A stretch of 64,000 nucleotides of DNA from Oasisia sp. SBJ-2009 (GCA_964017155.1 OZ024862.1:39365675-39429674); one strand, 5' to 3'. Shown: positions 35,355-48,277, counted from the stretch's first letter. A program made the numbers and translations. The notes: generated by a model not told the origin, from the letters alone.

Positions 35355-37030
35355 TTAGTTATCTAATACTGATCTCGGTTCTCTATGTGGGTTACTGTGA
35401 TAACCCGCATTACGTCTCGTTGACCGACGTAGAGGTGGAGCCGGAGGGTTAACTGCCTCGCTATTGTTCGGGTGAGACGTAATTGTCACTTCGTACAATG
35501 GGACTGTTACCTCACTCTCATGGCCTAATCTACTCTGCCTGTTCACTGTCTCAGGAACACAAACCCGCAAGTCTTTACGATTAATCACGCGTTTCTTATG
35601 TCCCCTCTCGGGTACGACAACGTAAGTGTCCTCCATCTGTTCCGACACTACATACACTGTCGGGTCCCAGGCATCCCCAATTTTGTTACGTCTTTTCACC
35701 CTATTGCGTAAGTGTACATGGTCTCCAATTTGCAGTGTATCTTCCCTTGTACGCCTGTCATAAGTCGCCTTTCGATTTGCTCTGTCTAACTCCAGTTGTT
35801 CCGTCGCTTTAGCATATGCGCTTTTCAACTTAGATTGATGGTAATCAACCCAGTTCATATTGGTCCCACGAACCGTTTGAGACTGGAGTGTCTCATCGTT
35901 TTGCAATCTGATATCGATTGGCAAGCGTGGAACACGACCGAACATCAAGTAGAAAGGACTAAATCCCGTGGCAGCATGAGGTGTTACATTGTACGCATAG
36001 GTAAGTTCCGGTAGGTGGTCTGGCCACTTGGACTTCTGAGCTGGTGTCAGAGTGCGTAACAATCCGTGCATTGTCCGATTATATCTTTCGCACTGCCCGT
36101 TTCCCATGGGGTGATATGGCGTTGTACGTGATTTGTCGACAGCGTAGATCTTGTATAACTCCGTGACGATTTTAGCATCAAAACATCTTCCTTGGTCTGA
36201 GTGTATCCGGAAGGGCACTCCGTAGCGCAGAAACCATTCACGTACTAGTGCTTTGGCCACTGTCTGAGCTGTTTGGTTTCTAGTCGGCACTGTTATTGTG
36301 AATTTACTGTACACATCGGTCATGACCAGTACATTCTCAATTCCGTTACTAGCGGGTTCGAGTATCGTGAAGTCAATTGCTACTACTTCTAACGGTTCCT
36401 TGGCGACAATGCTATGCATAGGAGTCCGTACTTTAAAATGTGGCATCTTTGCTAAATTACAATGTTCACACTTGGCAATCCAATTATGGATGTCTGAGCG
36501 TAAATTCGGCCAATAGAACCTTGCCCGCACTAATTTCTCGACCCTATCTATGCCTTGATGTCCCATCCGATCATGTAATTCCTCTAATACTTCCTTCCTC
36601 ATGGAACTTGGAAGCAACAACTGGTTTACTGTGTCTCCACTCGTGGGATCTGTCATTGTTCTGCACAATCGGCCAGAACAGATATGTAGGCGGTTCCATT
36701 GTAATAGCAGTTTCGCTACTGCTGGCTGTTCTTTCCGTCTCTCTCCACGTGTCGCGTTTCGACCTCGGTCGATGTAATGCCAGATTCGGCCCAACACTGG
36801 ATCAGTCCGTTGTGCTTCCTGGATCTCGTCCGTCCTAAAACTAGGTAGGACCGGTGACTCTACATTTTCCAGTATGTCGCGTCTTTGAGCAGTGGTGGCT
36901 CGGACCGTTCCTTTGAGTAACTTCTGGCGTAAGTCGCACGGCAAAACCGTTACTTGCTGGATATCCGCTATCTCTTCTTCTCCGATGACTGACCTCCGTC
37001 GTTGCAATCGGGTGTGATTTCCCGCTCAGA
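35355..37030 (-). CDS. Ty3/Gypsy integrase (3' part of pol)
   Basis: About 550 codons open after a TGA near 37,028. Order: RNase H-to-integrase linker, zinc-binding domain (H..H..CEHC, around HDRMGHQG and CEHCNLAK), catalytic core with VVAIDF, IHSDQGRCFDAK and PYHPMGNGQCERYNR (the D, D and E of the DDE triad), LMFGRVPRLP, and a C-terminal GDHVHLRNRV (GPY/F-like) region. It inserts cDNA into host DNA. The frame has no internal stop, but the upstream RT is gone, so it is a 5'-truncated pol frame with no start of its own. Confidence 0.88.
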
Positions 37031-38055
37031 CCATCACCCGATGCATTAAGTCGCCCGGGACGATACCTAGGATGTCCTACCTGGCTACACTGCATTGCAT
37101 TAGTCGCTGTGCTACCTTTCGACTGACCCCTGTATTCGCGATTTGTTGATCGTTCCCCATTACGCCACCTGTCACTAGAGCGCTTCCAGCACCTCGCGAA
37201 GGTGTGACCCCTTCGGCTACAGTACTCACAACACACCGCGCCTCCGCTGCGTGGCTCCGGTTTGTCAGGGTTCACCACACCCACTGGCGCCTGTTGTTGT
37301 AATCGTAACAAAGAAACAAATTCCGACTGAGTTGTTGCAAGTAGTTCTAATTGTGCTGCGATTCGGTCCAGTGGACTAGGTTCGCCTCGGGTATGGTGAG
37401 GCTCCTGAATTCCCCGGACACATGCATTCTCATGAGAACTACCCATTCCGTCTTCCTCGAGACGAATAGCTTCGGTTCTCAAGGCGCTAAATGAAATGGT
37501 CGATTGACCTCTTACCAATCGTTTCATCTCTCTCTTTATGTGGACATCCACCAGGTTCTCGCAGAACACGTCAATTACCATTTCGTTCTTACTCTGCCAT
37601 TTATCAGATATACCTTCAGAGATTTCTAACAGGGCCCGAGAGAATTCCCTAACACTTTCCCTGTTTCTCTGTCTTCTATCATACAACTCCCTCTTTAGTT
37701 GAGCATTACTACGGTTTTCCCCAAAGGTAGACAAAAGTAATGTGAACACCTTATCTACAGAGTCCTTTTCTTCCTCGGGCGCATACCTGACTTCTTCACG
37801 GGCAGGTCCTTCAAGATGTCCGATCAGGAAAGGTAACTTCTCGACCGCTGGGACGGAACGCAACCGATTTCGGGCGTCTTCCATCCAGTCGTGTAATTCA
37901 CAGGCTCGCCCCGAAAATGCCCGGAGAGTTCGGGTTGGAGGAGCAGCTACCGTGACGTTGGTGGACTCCTGGTTGCGCTTCAGGGTTTCCACCATCTCTT
38001 CCAGACGAGCCAGTTTGTCTTCCTCCATCATCCGGTCTTCTCGTGCTGTCGCCAT
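36841..38055 (-). CDS. Ty3/Gypsy Gag polyprotein
   Basis: First ATG at 38,055 (a preceding open stretch starts only with GTG at the primer-binding site). A coiled-coil-like N-terminus (EEDKLARLEEMVETLKRNQE) precedes a capsid-like region (LRAFSGR, then YDRRQRNRESVREFSRALLEI typical of gypsy Gag), and a CCHC zinc knuckle (CEYCSRRGHTFARC) near residue 275. About the last 60 residues are Ser/Arg-rich and probably read out of frame through the deletion junction into the integrase region, so the natural C-terminus is lost. Confidence 0.85.
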   Translation of the reverse strand: MATAREDRMMEEDKLARLEEMVETLKRNQESTNVTVAAPPTRTLRAFSGRACELHDWMEDARNRLRSVPAVEKLPFLIGHLEGPAREEVRYAPEEEKDSVDKVFTLLLSTFGENRSNAQLKRELYDRRQRNRESVREFSRALLEISEGISDKWQSKNEMVIDVFCENLVDVHIKREMKRLVRGQSTISFSALRTEAIRLEEDGMGSSHENACVRGIQEPHHTRGEPSPLDRIAAQLELLATTQSEFVSLLRLQQQAPVGVVNPDKPEPRSGGAVCCEYCSRRGHTFARCWKRSSDRWRNGERSTNREYRGQSKGSTATNAMQCSQVGHPRYRPGRLNASGDGLSGKSHPIATTEVSHRRRRDSGYPASNGFAVRLTPEVTQRNGPSHHCSKTRHTGKCRVTGPT

Positions 38056-38087
38056 TCTTCGTCGGCTCCCCTGGGAGCTTCCGTCGT

Positions 38088-38108
38088 CGAATCCCACTTC
38101 TGACACCA
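38088..38108 (-). other. primer-binding site, tRNA-Leu
   Basis: Minus strand TGGTGTCAGAAGTGGGAT is complementary to the 3' end of tRNA-Leu including CCA. It lies where a PBS should, directly inside the expected 5' LTR edge. Confidence 0.8.
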
Positions 38109-38149
38109 CTTGTAATTAATTTATATAATTTAAATTTATATTTATTAAT

Positions 38150-38245
38150 ATACATTCAGTATACCTTTTGTGCAGCGTATTGATCCGCTATGCGGGAATT
38201 AGCGCTATATAAAACCTTTACTATTATTATTATTATTTAATCCGT
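38150..38245 (+). mobile_element. possible truncated SINE/LINE 3' tail
   Basis: GGGAATTAGCGCTATATAAA followed by (TAT)n resembles the 3' tails of SINE families common in marine invertebrates. Only the tail is present. Confidence 0.35.
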
Positions 38246-41200
38246 CCAATGTCCATTTTTAGCAAATAGATGAATGAAATGCAGAAATGAGTAGCGCTGC
38301 AATTCTTTTTCGTTCTGATGCACAATGTATCAGAGTGAACAAGTTTGTGTGTTGTATCACTTTATCTGTCTCCCCTCTGATTTACCTCTCCCCATCCCTT
38401 CCTTTAAAAATACTCAACATTTTCTCCCTTCCTCCCTGCTTGGCGGCCCCTCGGCCTCTCCTTCTCCCACTCCCTCATTTTCTTTATCCTCTGCTATTTC
38501 CCTTCTCACTGTTCCTCTACACCCCTCTTCCTCCATACTTTCATCCACCAAGCCTTTTCAACCATCCCGTCATTCTAACTAAGCCGCAATTCGGTACGGT
38601 CGTGGGTAATTGCACATTCGACAAGAAGAGCGAAGTTACTTGTGCTATTCAAGGCAAACTTGTTTTGTCCGTGTGTAATACCTGTCATGTTTCATTGTCA
38701 GTTTAACACAGACAATGCAATGCTTCACTGCCGTGGACATTCTTAGACTGACGTGCGGCCTCCGACAATGGTATGCTCTTGGTCCCGCGAAAGAACGCAC
38801 TGATTGACAACGTATAATTAGCAGCCTCTTTCGCGTTGAACATGACAGCTGCTACAAACAAATGACTTAAGCGTTCGATCGAAAGCATGGATTTGTCGAA
38901 ATGCAGTTGTAGTCGAAATGCAGTTCTCCCGGTTTTCAGTACAAGACCAACGTCACGTGTTGATGGATGTTTCGTGTGCGGTCGGGTGCAGCGTATCGCA
39001 TGCTATTCGGCAAACAATGTGACGCTCTACGTGGTTTGACAGTTGGTCTTGAAGTTTGGCAGTCATCAGACTTTGGGATATACAACTAGACGCCGAAAAA
39101 GAGAGCGACGATTGCTACAGGCAATTGCTTTAAGGTAGGCTGTGTATGTAATGTTGTTGTGTTATTTAGAACGGCAACTGTTGGTAGTACATTGCCATGT
39201 GGCACAGTGTCGACATTCTGTATTGCTAACTTGCATAGTCAAACCTGCAACGCATTACGGAAGACAAACATCATCATCATTATACATAACTCTTAGCGTT
39301 GTTCTACTGTGAATATAATTACACAGATAATCCATTTCTCATTAATCAAAACATTATTTGGCAACATATTTGATATGTAATGAATGGATCCACTTGCTGA
39401 TTTGCGTCGAAATAAATCGTAGGTAAGCACTGTATTTATTTATACAATAAAATAACAAATAACTAATGTTTTAATCCACCTCGGTTTATTATCTTAAATT
39501 ATGAATTCATTTAAAAATAATGTCTTGTTTAATTTTATGAAGGAAAAAACGACGGCGATGTGTGCGCCATATTGTTGCCAAACGTCCGCTTCCGCTTCCG
39601 AACCATGAGTCTGCATAAATCAACATTAATAATTATAGTTATGCATGTTAACATATTTGATGTACCATATGATATAGTATGACATATAAGCGAAGTTGTA
39701 ATGTAATGCTACAACATAAATAACGTCATATATATCAGCTTACGTGTCTTACAAGGTGACACCACAATTTCGACAGCTAAGGCTCGACATGGGTTTATAA
39801 GCAAACAAAATGGCTACCTTCATTGCAACTGAGTGTTCCGACCGCACGTGGCGGAAGGGGTTACCAGTGACGCTCATCCTATGGAGGTCACAACCGGTGT
39901 GGCGAACCGGGGTTTGGGCCAGGTAATTTCCCTCCCATAGGAACACTTCCGGCGGAAGTCGGTCAGTTGTGAGGGAGTAAGGATTGTGACCAACCGTGCC
40001 AGGGAACGTTATGAGGAGCAACCGATGAGGTATCTCTGGCCGAACTAGTTACATTAGATTGTACTACAGGCTATGTACACAGTGTCTCCCACTTCCTCAT
40101 TCCCTCTTTTTGTTCTTTTTCAAAGTTTTTCTTTAAAACAGTAAATTTGTGACATTGACATTGACTGTTATTTTCAAGGTATTAAGAAAAATATTAATTT
40201 CACTAAATTCAAGGCTTTTAATGTTTAACTTTAAAACACATTTAGTTTTGTTTTAATTGTACACAACATCTCAGCTTCACGACAAGCTTTAGTTAATTTT
40301 TTCCATGTACGGAAAACTATATTATTGAAAGTTACACAAATGCTGGAACTATTTTAAATTGTGAAAGATTTAATAGCAAGCATTAAATCATAACTATTTT
40401 ACTCATAGTAAATAGCTCAGATGCAATCATTTTTACTATTTAAATATACTGCTATGTCTTTAATCGTCAATAACTAATTAAATGCAACTATGATATGTTA
40501 ACAATAATACGTTCAATGTGTGTATAAATAAATAACTGCGATCATTCAATGTTAAGATACTTGTTAACATTTGTTTGCGTTTATTTATACATGTATATGT
40601 TATGTACTATAACCTTTGGTTATACACTTTTCCATGAGATATTCATTCACGTTAAATTAACATTTTTCTTAATACTTAAGAAACATAGTAAATAGAAATA
40701 CTACTACCCAATCAGTATAATCGCGTACATACATCACCACACTTTCATACCTGTACACAACATGTGGTAAAGTACCTGCATCAATAAAACAACTATTAAA
40801 AAATTATGACATTATCAAACATATCTTGAACTTACACATTTTCCTTTTTATTATATAAAACGTAGGATTGTACATACATTCATAATTATTAGACACACAT
40901 AGACAAATAGATTGCACATACACACGCTCACACACCTAACGGAACTTTATTGAAGATAACGATCTTGAGAATATGTTGGATATTGTTAGACGATGCAAAA
41001 TGTTCTGGTTTAATAACCATCACTAAACAATCATGCTTGTAGGACACAATTATACTCGTTTTGTCATTTTTCTGGCAAAAACATTCTTTTAAATTGGCTC
41101 TTGGGCAGCCTTAGTGCCGCGATATGAAGTGCTAAAACCCACAATTAGCAGTCTTGTCCAGAAAAAGGTTGTGCATGCTTTTACAGATCGTGTACTATTA

Positions 41201-41490
41201 ATTTGTATCCCTATCAGACCATGTATATTCATTTTTTAACAATACAGTTGTGAATGGTTGCAGTTAGAACACTGTGTTTTAATGCAAAAGCACTGTCAAA
41301 TGTTTCTCTAAACCATTTTGTTCACTTGCACAGTTTAGGGTAATAGCGCTTCAGTGTTGTGTGTGGCAGGTTCATACCCTGCTGGTGTTCCTAATGCAAA
41401 CACTACATGTTGTGTGCACACACATTTATTCCATATCATACATTTAGCTGGTTTTGAGATATTTTTAAAATGCATTAAACTAATTATATC

Positions 41491-41496
<6 letters not shown>
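38246..41496. other. gene-free stretch
   Basis: CT-rich segment at 38,360-38,560; GC-richer patches at about 38,900-39,120 and 39,830-40,030, the latter with GGCGAACCGGGG that could be a degenerate pol III B box on the minus strand; otherwise AT-rich. No gene recognised. Confidence 0.45.

Positions 41497-41543
<47 letters not shown>
41497..41543. repeat. (TA)n tract
   Basis: About 22 TA repeats, followed by GAGAGACAGAGAGAGG. Confidence 0.95.
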
Positions 41544-41546
<3 letters not shown>

Positions 41547-41639
41547 CAGAGAGACAGAGAGAGGTGGTGTCCACACAAAAAGTGAGTAAATTGTATGAGC
41601 ATGGCTGAAGAGAGAGCAAAACAGTGAGAGAGGGGGGGG

Positions 41640-42080
41640 GGGCACCAGTGAATGATGACTGAGATGGTCCCTAATAGTCACCAGTCCATCAGAGAATTAT
41701 GATTGAGATGGTCCCTAAGAGTCGTCAGGGCACCAGTGAATGATGACTGAGATGGTCCCTAATAGTCACCAGTCCATCAGAGAATGATGATTGAGATGGT
41801 CCCTAAGAGAATCAGAGCATCAGAGAATGATGACTGAGACAGTCCCTAACATTCACCAGTGCATCAGAGAATGATGATCAACACAATCCCTAAGAATCAT
41901 CAGCCCAGTACTAGAGAATGATGATCGAGATGGTTCCTAAGAGTTACTAGTGCACCAGAGAATGATGAGACGGTCCCTATTTGTAATCTGTGCACCAGAC
42001 AGTGAAATCATTGACAGGGTCCCTAAGAGTGTCCAGGATACATTCAGTCCGTCAGACAGCGTCACAATGAAATGATTGAG
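41640..42080. repeat. degenerate minisatellite of about 36-39 bp, about 11 copies
   Basis: Units share ATCAGAGAATGATGA, GAGATGGTCCCTAA and (T)CACCAGT. The first part shows a higher-order pair repeated at 41,640-41,800. Confidence 0.85.
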
Positions 42081-42309
42081 AGCTCCCAAACTGCACTCTC
42101 AAAGTATCAGTCACTTAAAGACGGAACCCATTCAAAGACTTCTAACAGTTTTTTCGCTCCAAGTTTAGTTCCCTTAACAGAAAAATCTAAAGTAACTATG
42201 CTATTTTTATTATGACTTTGAGCAATAGTCTATAGAAAGTAGCTCTAGAAATTTAATATATAATCATATTGCACTGCTTGGCACCAACCTTTTGCATTCT
42301 ATGGAAAAT
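42081..42309. other. unannotated spacer
   Basis: Nothing recognised. Confidence 0.4.
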
Positions 42310-42385
42310 TAATGAAAGAGAGGGAGGGAGGGAGGGAGGGAGGGTGGGCGGGAGGGAGGGAGGGTGGGCGGGAGGGGGGAGGGAG

Positions 42386-42432
<47 letters not shown>
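42310..42432. repeat. (GGGA)n and (GA)n tract
   Basis: GGGA tetramers with GGGCGGGA interruptions, then GA dinucleotides. Confidence 0.9.
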
Positions 42433-42433
<1 letters not shown>

Positions 42434-42635
42434 GGGTAGTGTACGTGTCTTGAGAGTGACGGTTAACGTAGCTGAATATAGACAGAGAGAGGCCGTATCT
42501 GCAACAGAAGAGAGTAAACTGTGTGTGTATGGCTGAAGAGAGAAAGCGGCAGTGAGGGAAAGGGGGAGTGAGAGAAAGGGAGGGAGGTGGCGTCCACAAC
42601 AGAAGATAGTAAAATGGGTGAGCATGGCTGAAGTC

Positions 42636-42636
<1 letters not shown>

Positions 42637-42668
<32 letters not shown>

Positions 42669-42905
42669 CAGAGACAGAGACAGAGACAGAGACAGAGACA
42701 GAGACAGAGACAGAGACAGAGACAGAGACAGAGACAGAGACAGAGACAGAGACAGAGACAGAGACAGAGACAGAGACAGAGACAGAGACAGAGACAGAGA
42801 CAGAGACAGAGACAGAGACAGAGACAGAGACAGAGACAGAGACAGAGACAGAGACAGAGACAGAGACAGAGACAGAGACAGAGACAGAGACAGAGACAGA
42901 GACAG
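42637..42905. repeat. (CAGAGA)n hexanucleotide array, about 44 copies
   Basis: Near-perfect CAGAGA array of about 265 bp. Open in several frames on both strands solely because of the repeat. Confidence 0.95.
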
Positions 42906-43840
42906 ACAGAGAGATATGATGGGAGAGATATAGAGTAAGAAAGAGAGCGAGAGAGGAAATAAAGGAGGTGAGCATGGCTGCAGGGAGAGAAAAGCGAGAA
43001 CATGAGAAAGAGAGAGAGGGATAGTGTACATATTTAAAAAGTGACTGTTAACGTGGGGAAGAAAGAGAGAGAGGGAAAGAGAAAGACAGAGAGGTTACAT
43101 CCAAAGCAGAAGAGAGTAAAGTGGGTGAGGGTGGCTGATGAGAGTGAGAGAGTGAACGAGGTAAAGAGACGAGGATGGTTTACATGTCTGAAGAGTGAGA
43201 GTGAACGTGGCTGAAGAGAGAGAGGAGAGAGATACATAGGAGAGAGAGCCAAAGAATGAGGTAGAGAGATAGATAGATTATGAATGTTGGTGAAGATAAA
43301 GATATGAAGAAAAGAACGAGATGGTGAACACATCTAAAGTAAAAGATGTTGTGAATGCGACAGTGATGGCACATATTATGAATATCGATTTTATAAACTT
43401 GGCTTAAACCATCTGCCGACAACTGGTGAGACCGTCCATATGCACGAACGTGTAAGTATGAATCGTTTTTTCAGTGCATATGTATGTTGCTTCGTGCTAC
43501 TATGGTTATATCACACAGCAGTGTGGCACTATGGTATGCGTTTAATAATCTATTTTTGTATCTACAAGGTAACGTTTGCCATTTATGCAATGTTTTGACA
43601 ATTATATTTCAGTCAATTTGAATCTTTCTTCCAATGGAGTGGAAATATTTGTGTAAATAGCACGTAAACATTCACAGCAAAGATTAGAGAATAAATATAA
43701 AACGAATAGTAATATGTTACATTTGATCTAATTTCTTAGTTAAAGTATTATTAATAAAAAATATCTATATAAATGAAACCATGATCATACACTCTTAAAT
43801 CCCCTCCACCTTTATATATGATTGACCTGTGTATAATTCA
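42906..43840. other. purine-rich then AT-rich spacer
   Basis: Related segments containing AGAGAGTAAA.TGGGTGAG and GGCTGAAGAGAG recur at about 42,510, 42,600, 42,960, 43,110 and 43,200, suggesting an older tandem repeat that has diverged. From 43,320 on it is AT-rich with no gene. Confidence 0.5.
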
Positions 43841-44117
<277 letters not shown>

Positions 44118-44396
44118 ATATGAAAACGTTGGTTCTACATACCGTATAAGCCCACAGAAAGTCGGCAGGAAGAAGCCTGATACGCCTCCTATTGTCCTGT
44201 GCGTTCGAAACAAAGCCATTCTTTAATCAGCAGTATACGATCCCATCATATCTTAAGCGGAAATGTCACACTATTACTATAATGACGCGTAATTGTACAT
44301 TCATGCTGTTTATCGTTGCTAAAACATGTATGTAGAATTATATTGCCGATTTATAATGTATTCATGCACTAAATCACTCATTCAGTCAGTTTCCCA

Positions 44397-44808
44397 TCCG
44401 TCCGTCCGTCCGTCCGTCCGTCCGTCCGTCCGTCCGTCCGTCCGTCCGTCCGTCCGTCCGTCCGTCCGTCCGTCCGTCCGTCCGTCCGTCCGTCCGTCCG
44501 TCCGTCCGTCCGTCCGTCCGTCCGTCCGTCCGTCCGTCCGTCCGTCCGTCCGTCCGTCCGTCCGTCCGTCCGTCCGTCCGTCCGTCCGTCCGTCCGTCCG
44601 TCCGTCCGTCCGTCCGTCCGTCCGTCCGTCCGTCCGTCCGTCCGTCCGTCCGTCCGTCCGTCCGTCCGTCCGTCCGTCCGTCCGTCCGTCCGTCCGTCCG
44701 TCCGTCCGTCCGTCCGTCCGTCCGTCCGTCCGTCCGTCCGTCCGTCCGTCCGTCCGTCCGTCCGTCCGTCCGTCCGTCCGTCCGTCCGTCCGTCCGTCCG
44801 TCCGTCCG
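44397..44808. repeat. (CCGT)n microsatellite, about 103 perfect copies
   Basis: Uninterrupted CCGT tetramer for about 412 bp, one CpG per unit, in otherwise AT-rich DNA. Long frames here (poly SVRP or GRTD) are repeat artefacts. Confidence 0.97.
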
Positions 44809-45301
44809 AACATTATTCACTAGATCTGCATACAGTAATGCAATTAATAGACAGTGTTTTATGAATTACGCTTCTTACAAACGACATTTACACAATATAG
44901 TATATATTCATCTAAGCTTTTTATTGATTACGACAAAAGCAACATTGTTAATGCCAACACAATTGTATACTTACCCGCATATGGAGCAAAGCAACAGAAG
45001 AAAGACCACAGACGACATCTCTCTGGAGTTTGCTCAAGGATGTCACAAGTCACAAGGACGATGGCAGGGTGCCTCGTCACTTCTCATATTTATGCAAAAC
45101 AACTGAGTCACGCGCAGCTTCGAAATACCAGGCATTTGTGACATGATGACACTTTTGTATATATCCCTTAGCGATTTTTATGTGCATGTCTCGAAAACAT
45201 TCTTTTTCTGCTGATACCGGTTTTTGTTGTTTTTAAATCAACTTATATTAATGTTGTAGCGAGTGTGGTGATGAGGGATACATTATACATTATGTAGGCA
45301 T

Positions 45302-45452
45302 ACACACACACACACGCACATACAAATACGCACATATATATATATATATATATACATATATATACATATATATACATATATATACATATATATATATATA
45401 GGGCCTATATATATATATATATTATATCACGTATATGTGTACATAGATAGAT

Positions 45453-45523
<71 letters not shown>

Positions 45524-45524
45524 A

Positions 45525-45595
<71 letters not shown>

Positions 45596-45596
45596 T
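45302..45596. repeat. (CA)n and (TA)n tracts
   Basis: Short CA run, then ATATATAC repeats and two long TA tracts. Confidence 0.9.
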
Positions 45597-46826
45597 CGTG
45601 TGTGTATGTATACAACATTTTGAACATACAAATTTCTCTCAAAATAGACTTAGCGTGTATTCAGCTATATCGACGAAGGTGGGATAAGACTGTTCACCTA
45701 ACACAGATAAAGATGTAGGACTAATAGGTAACCAACATAACACTCCAAGTTGAAGACGTGATTTTTAAAAACACATGTGTGAAGACGAACTTTCCTGATT
45801 AATTCATTGTTCTGTTATTACAAAAACAAATAATTTCTCATCGGTAGATATTGTATTCAATAAGTGCTAAACTGTCCGCTATCCTGGTGTAAAAGGGCTC
45901 CTCCCTATCTACACCCCTATAATAATTATATTGGTTTTCATTCCTTGTGTCAATGCATGATCACACACCCAGTTAACATCGTCAATCATGTGAAGGCGAT
46001 ATTGGAAGAACAAGAACAAGAACAAGAAGAACAACAATATTAACTACAAAGCCATACTGGTGAATAATTATAATATAGATACATACGTATAATAAAATGG
46101 CCTCCATTGAAGGCCTGGAGTTATAATTTAGCAACTAGATTTGACCTTAGTCACAATAGTAGTTTATTAAATAAATTTGTATTATTCTCGTCATACAATA
46201 TCATTAAACTAAACTATACCATACGGCTATACCTCGTCTTAGCCTTTATAATAGATATAATAACAGTGAATCAGTGATAGTGTACACAATTCTGATGTTT
46301 GACTGGTTGTTACTATGGACAGTGATTATTGTTGTGTTTGAATTATAATTTTCTTTTATTACATTGAATGGATATGTGTGTCTTCATTACTGGAACATAT
46401 TCTATAAGAACACTTTTTGTGCGACTGTATTTCGCCTTAGAAAATTAACATGAATTACGACAGTTAGATGCACTGTAGCGGTTGTGCGCATGTGCTGTGG
46501 TTGAGCACTATGCCTGTGTGGCGTCTACTTTTACGGCTTCATTCAAAATCAGTTTTGCAATCCAAAATGTGATTTTTTATTTCCACGACACTAATGCAAA
46601 TTTAACACGCTACTTTATTTGCACACGCAAAAATATAAATTGCCACCACCTGCGCTGTTTAAATTATATTTTTGAATTTCGGACGCTAGGTTGGATTAAA
46701 ATGTGTCTGATAGATTACCAGCCCACTTTTTATAGCTTTCATATTTATATATTTTAGAACATTGAAATTACTTTAGTAGAATATCTTACTATTATCAATC
46801 ACCTACTATTTTATGAAACATTTATA

Positions 46827-46830
<4 letters not shown>

Positions 46831-46898
<68 letters not shown>
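46831..46898. repeat. (TA)n tract
   Basis: About 34 TA repeats. Confidence 0.95.
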
Positions 46899-46899
<1 letters not shown>

Positions 46900-48277
46900 C
46901 AGCTGGCCCGCGAAACCTGAGACAAGAATTCGAAATGGTTATTGTTTCTATCTAACATGGCTGAATCATGGAAAGGTTCTGGCGAGATATGTGTGACATT
47001 TGAATGAAACTGGCACGTCAACTGCTCTTTTGAAACCATGGCGAGTTTCCTTCAGCTTCCAGGTTTTGTCAGTCGTATTCAGAAATTGGAACATGCGTTA
47101 TCGTTGGAGAATTAATGTACAAATAATTGAAATATAGAAGTAAAGTTAAATTTAGTTAATTATAAGTTAAAGTAATGTAGAACTGTTTTTCATTACAAGA
47201 ACATTTCATATAAATCTACTTAAATACTGTATTTATGTAAAATAATGTACTTCGTTACATGCTGGCAGTGCATTTATGTCATCTATTTTTGTGCACGTGA
47301 CAAACACCAACACTTAGTCTCTTACTGTGATGAAATAATAATTACACATTCGATTAACATGAATGATGAAGCGCTGGCGTTCAACTTCACAACGTGTAGC
47401 GCTGCTGCGTATTAAAAGTCATCATCATTAATTATAATAGTTCATTGCACTATACAGGCCAAATAAACATCCATTTTCTAAAACAACAGTACGGTAAATA
47501 CTGGAACTAAGAAAATAAGATATGTATCTAGTATAATGACCATACAATATAATTGTGTATTACTTTAGATATATAAAAAATATAGTATTTAAAGTGCATT
47601 AAAATTAATTGGCATATTTCCAAAATATAAATTAATATTAGGAAAAGAGAAATATACTGTAATGAAATCAATATATTAAAGTAAGAAAGTTAGCTACAAA
47701 TATATGTAGATATTACATAAGATGAATTAATTTAGTTGAACTAATATATGCAGGAATAATAAATAAATAAAAATATAAGTACATGAATAGGTTAATGCAT
47801 AAGATAAAGAACCAATGCAGAAACAAAAGTCACGATATGAATTTCCAACTACTCAATGAACAAATCGACTACATAACTTGCTTTGGTGACAATTTGATCT
47901 TGGTGTAGTAACAGGGCAAACGTTATTTTGCATCCTCGTGTTGATATATTAATAGCCATTAGCCAACACGCACATTGATAATGATATTTCAGTTTCCCTG
48001 CCATTTACTGGGCTTCAGCCAACTGAATGCTTATCGCCCACTATAGATGTGGAGGTTTCTTCCTCTTAGGGTAACTTAATCTTATTTGCATTAAGACACA
48101 TTCCTTTGCCAAATGGTATAACTGGTAAGGGAAGTCCTATCAAAAGCATCCCTGTATCTTCTTTACTTTATCAGTGTATAAATCAGGCAGTCAATTATTT
48201 CTTTTCAGGGTTTTTTATGAGTCTTTTCCGGGATGGTGGCATGGCCCCCTAGACCCCCTACTATGGCTACGCCACTG

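Larger units (their letters stand above)
34953..38115 (-). mobile_element. Ty3/Gypsy LTR retrotransposon with internal deletion
   Basis: On the minus strand: tRNA-Leu primer-binding site, gag with zinc knuckle, integrase, G-rich tract, 3' LTR. Protease, reverse transcriptase and RNase H are missing between gag and integrase (junction about 37,010-37,090). The 5' LTR is also missing except perhaps its last few bases (TTACA at 38,115-38,111, shared with the 3' LTR end). tRNA-Leu priming and the layout resemble Mag/Steamer-type elements, but lineage needs the lost RT. Confidence 0.88.
44809..48277. other. gene-free AT-rich stretch
   Basis: Contains TA tracts (listed separately) and an AAGAACAAGAACAAG run near 46,008-46,035. 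No gene or RNA is recognised. Immediately before the 33-bp array, at about 48,234-48,279, the minus strand reads CAGTGGCGTAGCC, resembling a hAT transposon end. Confidence 0.45.

Noticed and set aside
36841..38109. Gag start at 38,109
   Set aside because: The codon there is GTG and lies on the primer-binding site; the first ATG is at 38,055.
39749..40021. Possible SINE or gene on the minus strand
   Set aside because: Only a weak B-box-like GGTTCGCCAC; no core domain or tail seen.
42299..43031. Long Leu/Ser/Cys-rich frames
   Set aside because: Translation of GA-rich microsatellites on the minus strand.
44326..44823. Open frames encoding poly-SVRP or poly-GRTD
   Set aside because: Pure translation of (CCGT)n; no gene evidence.
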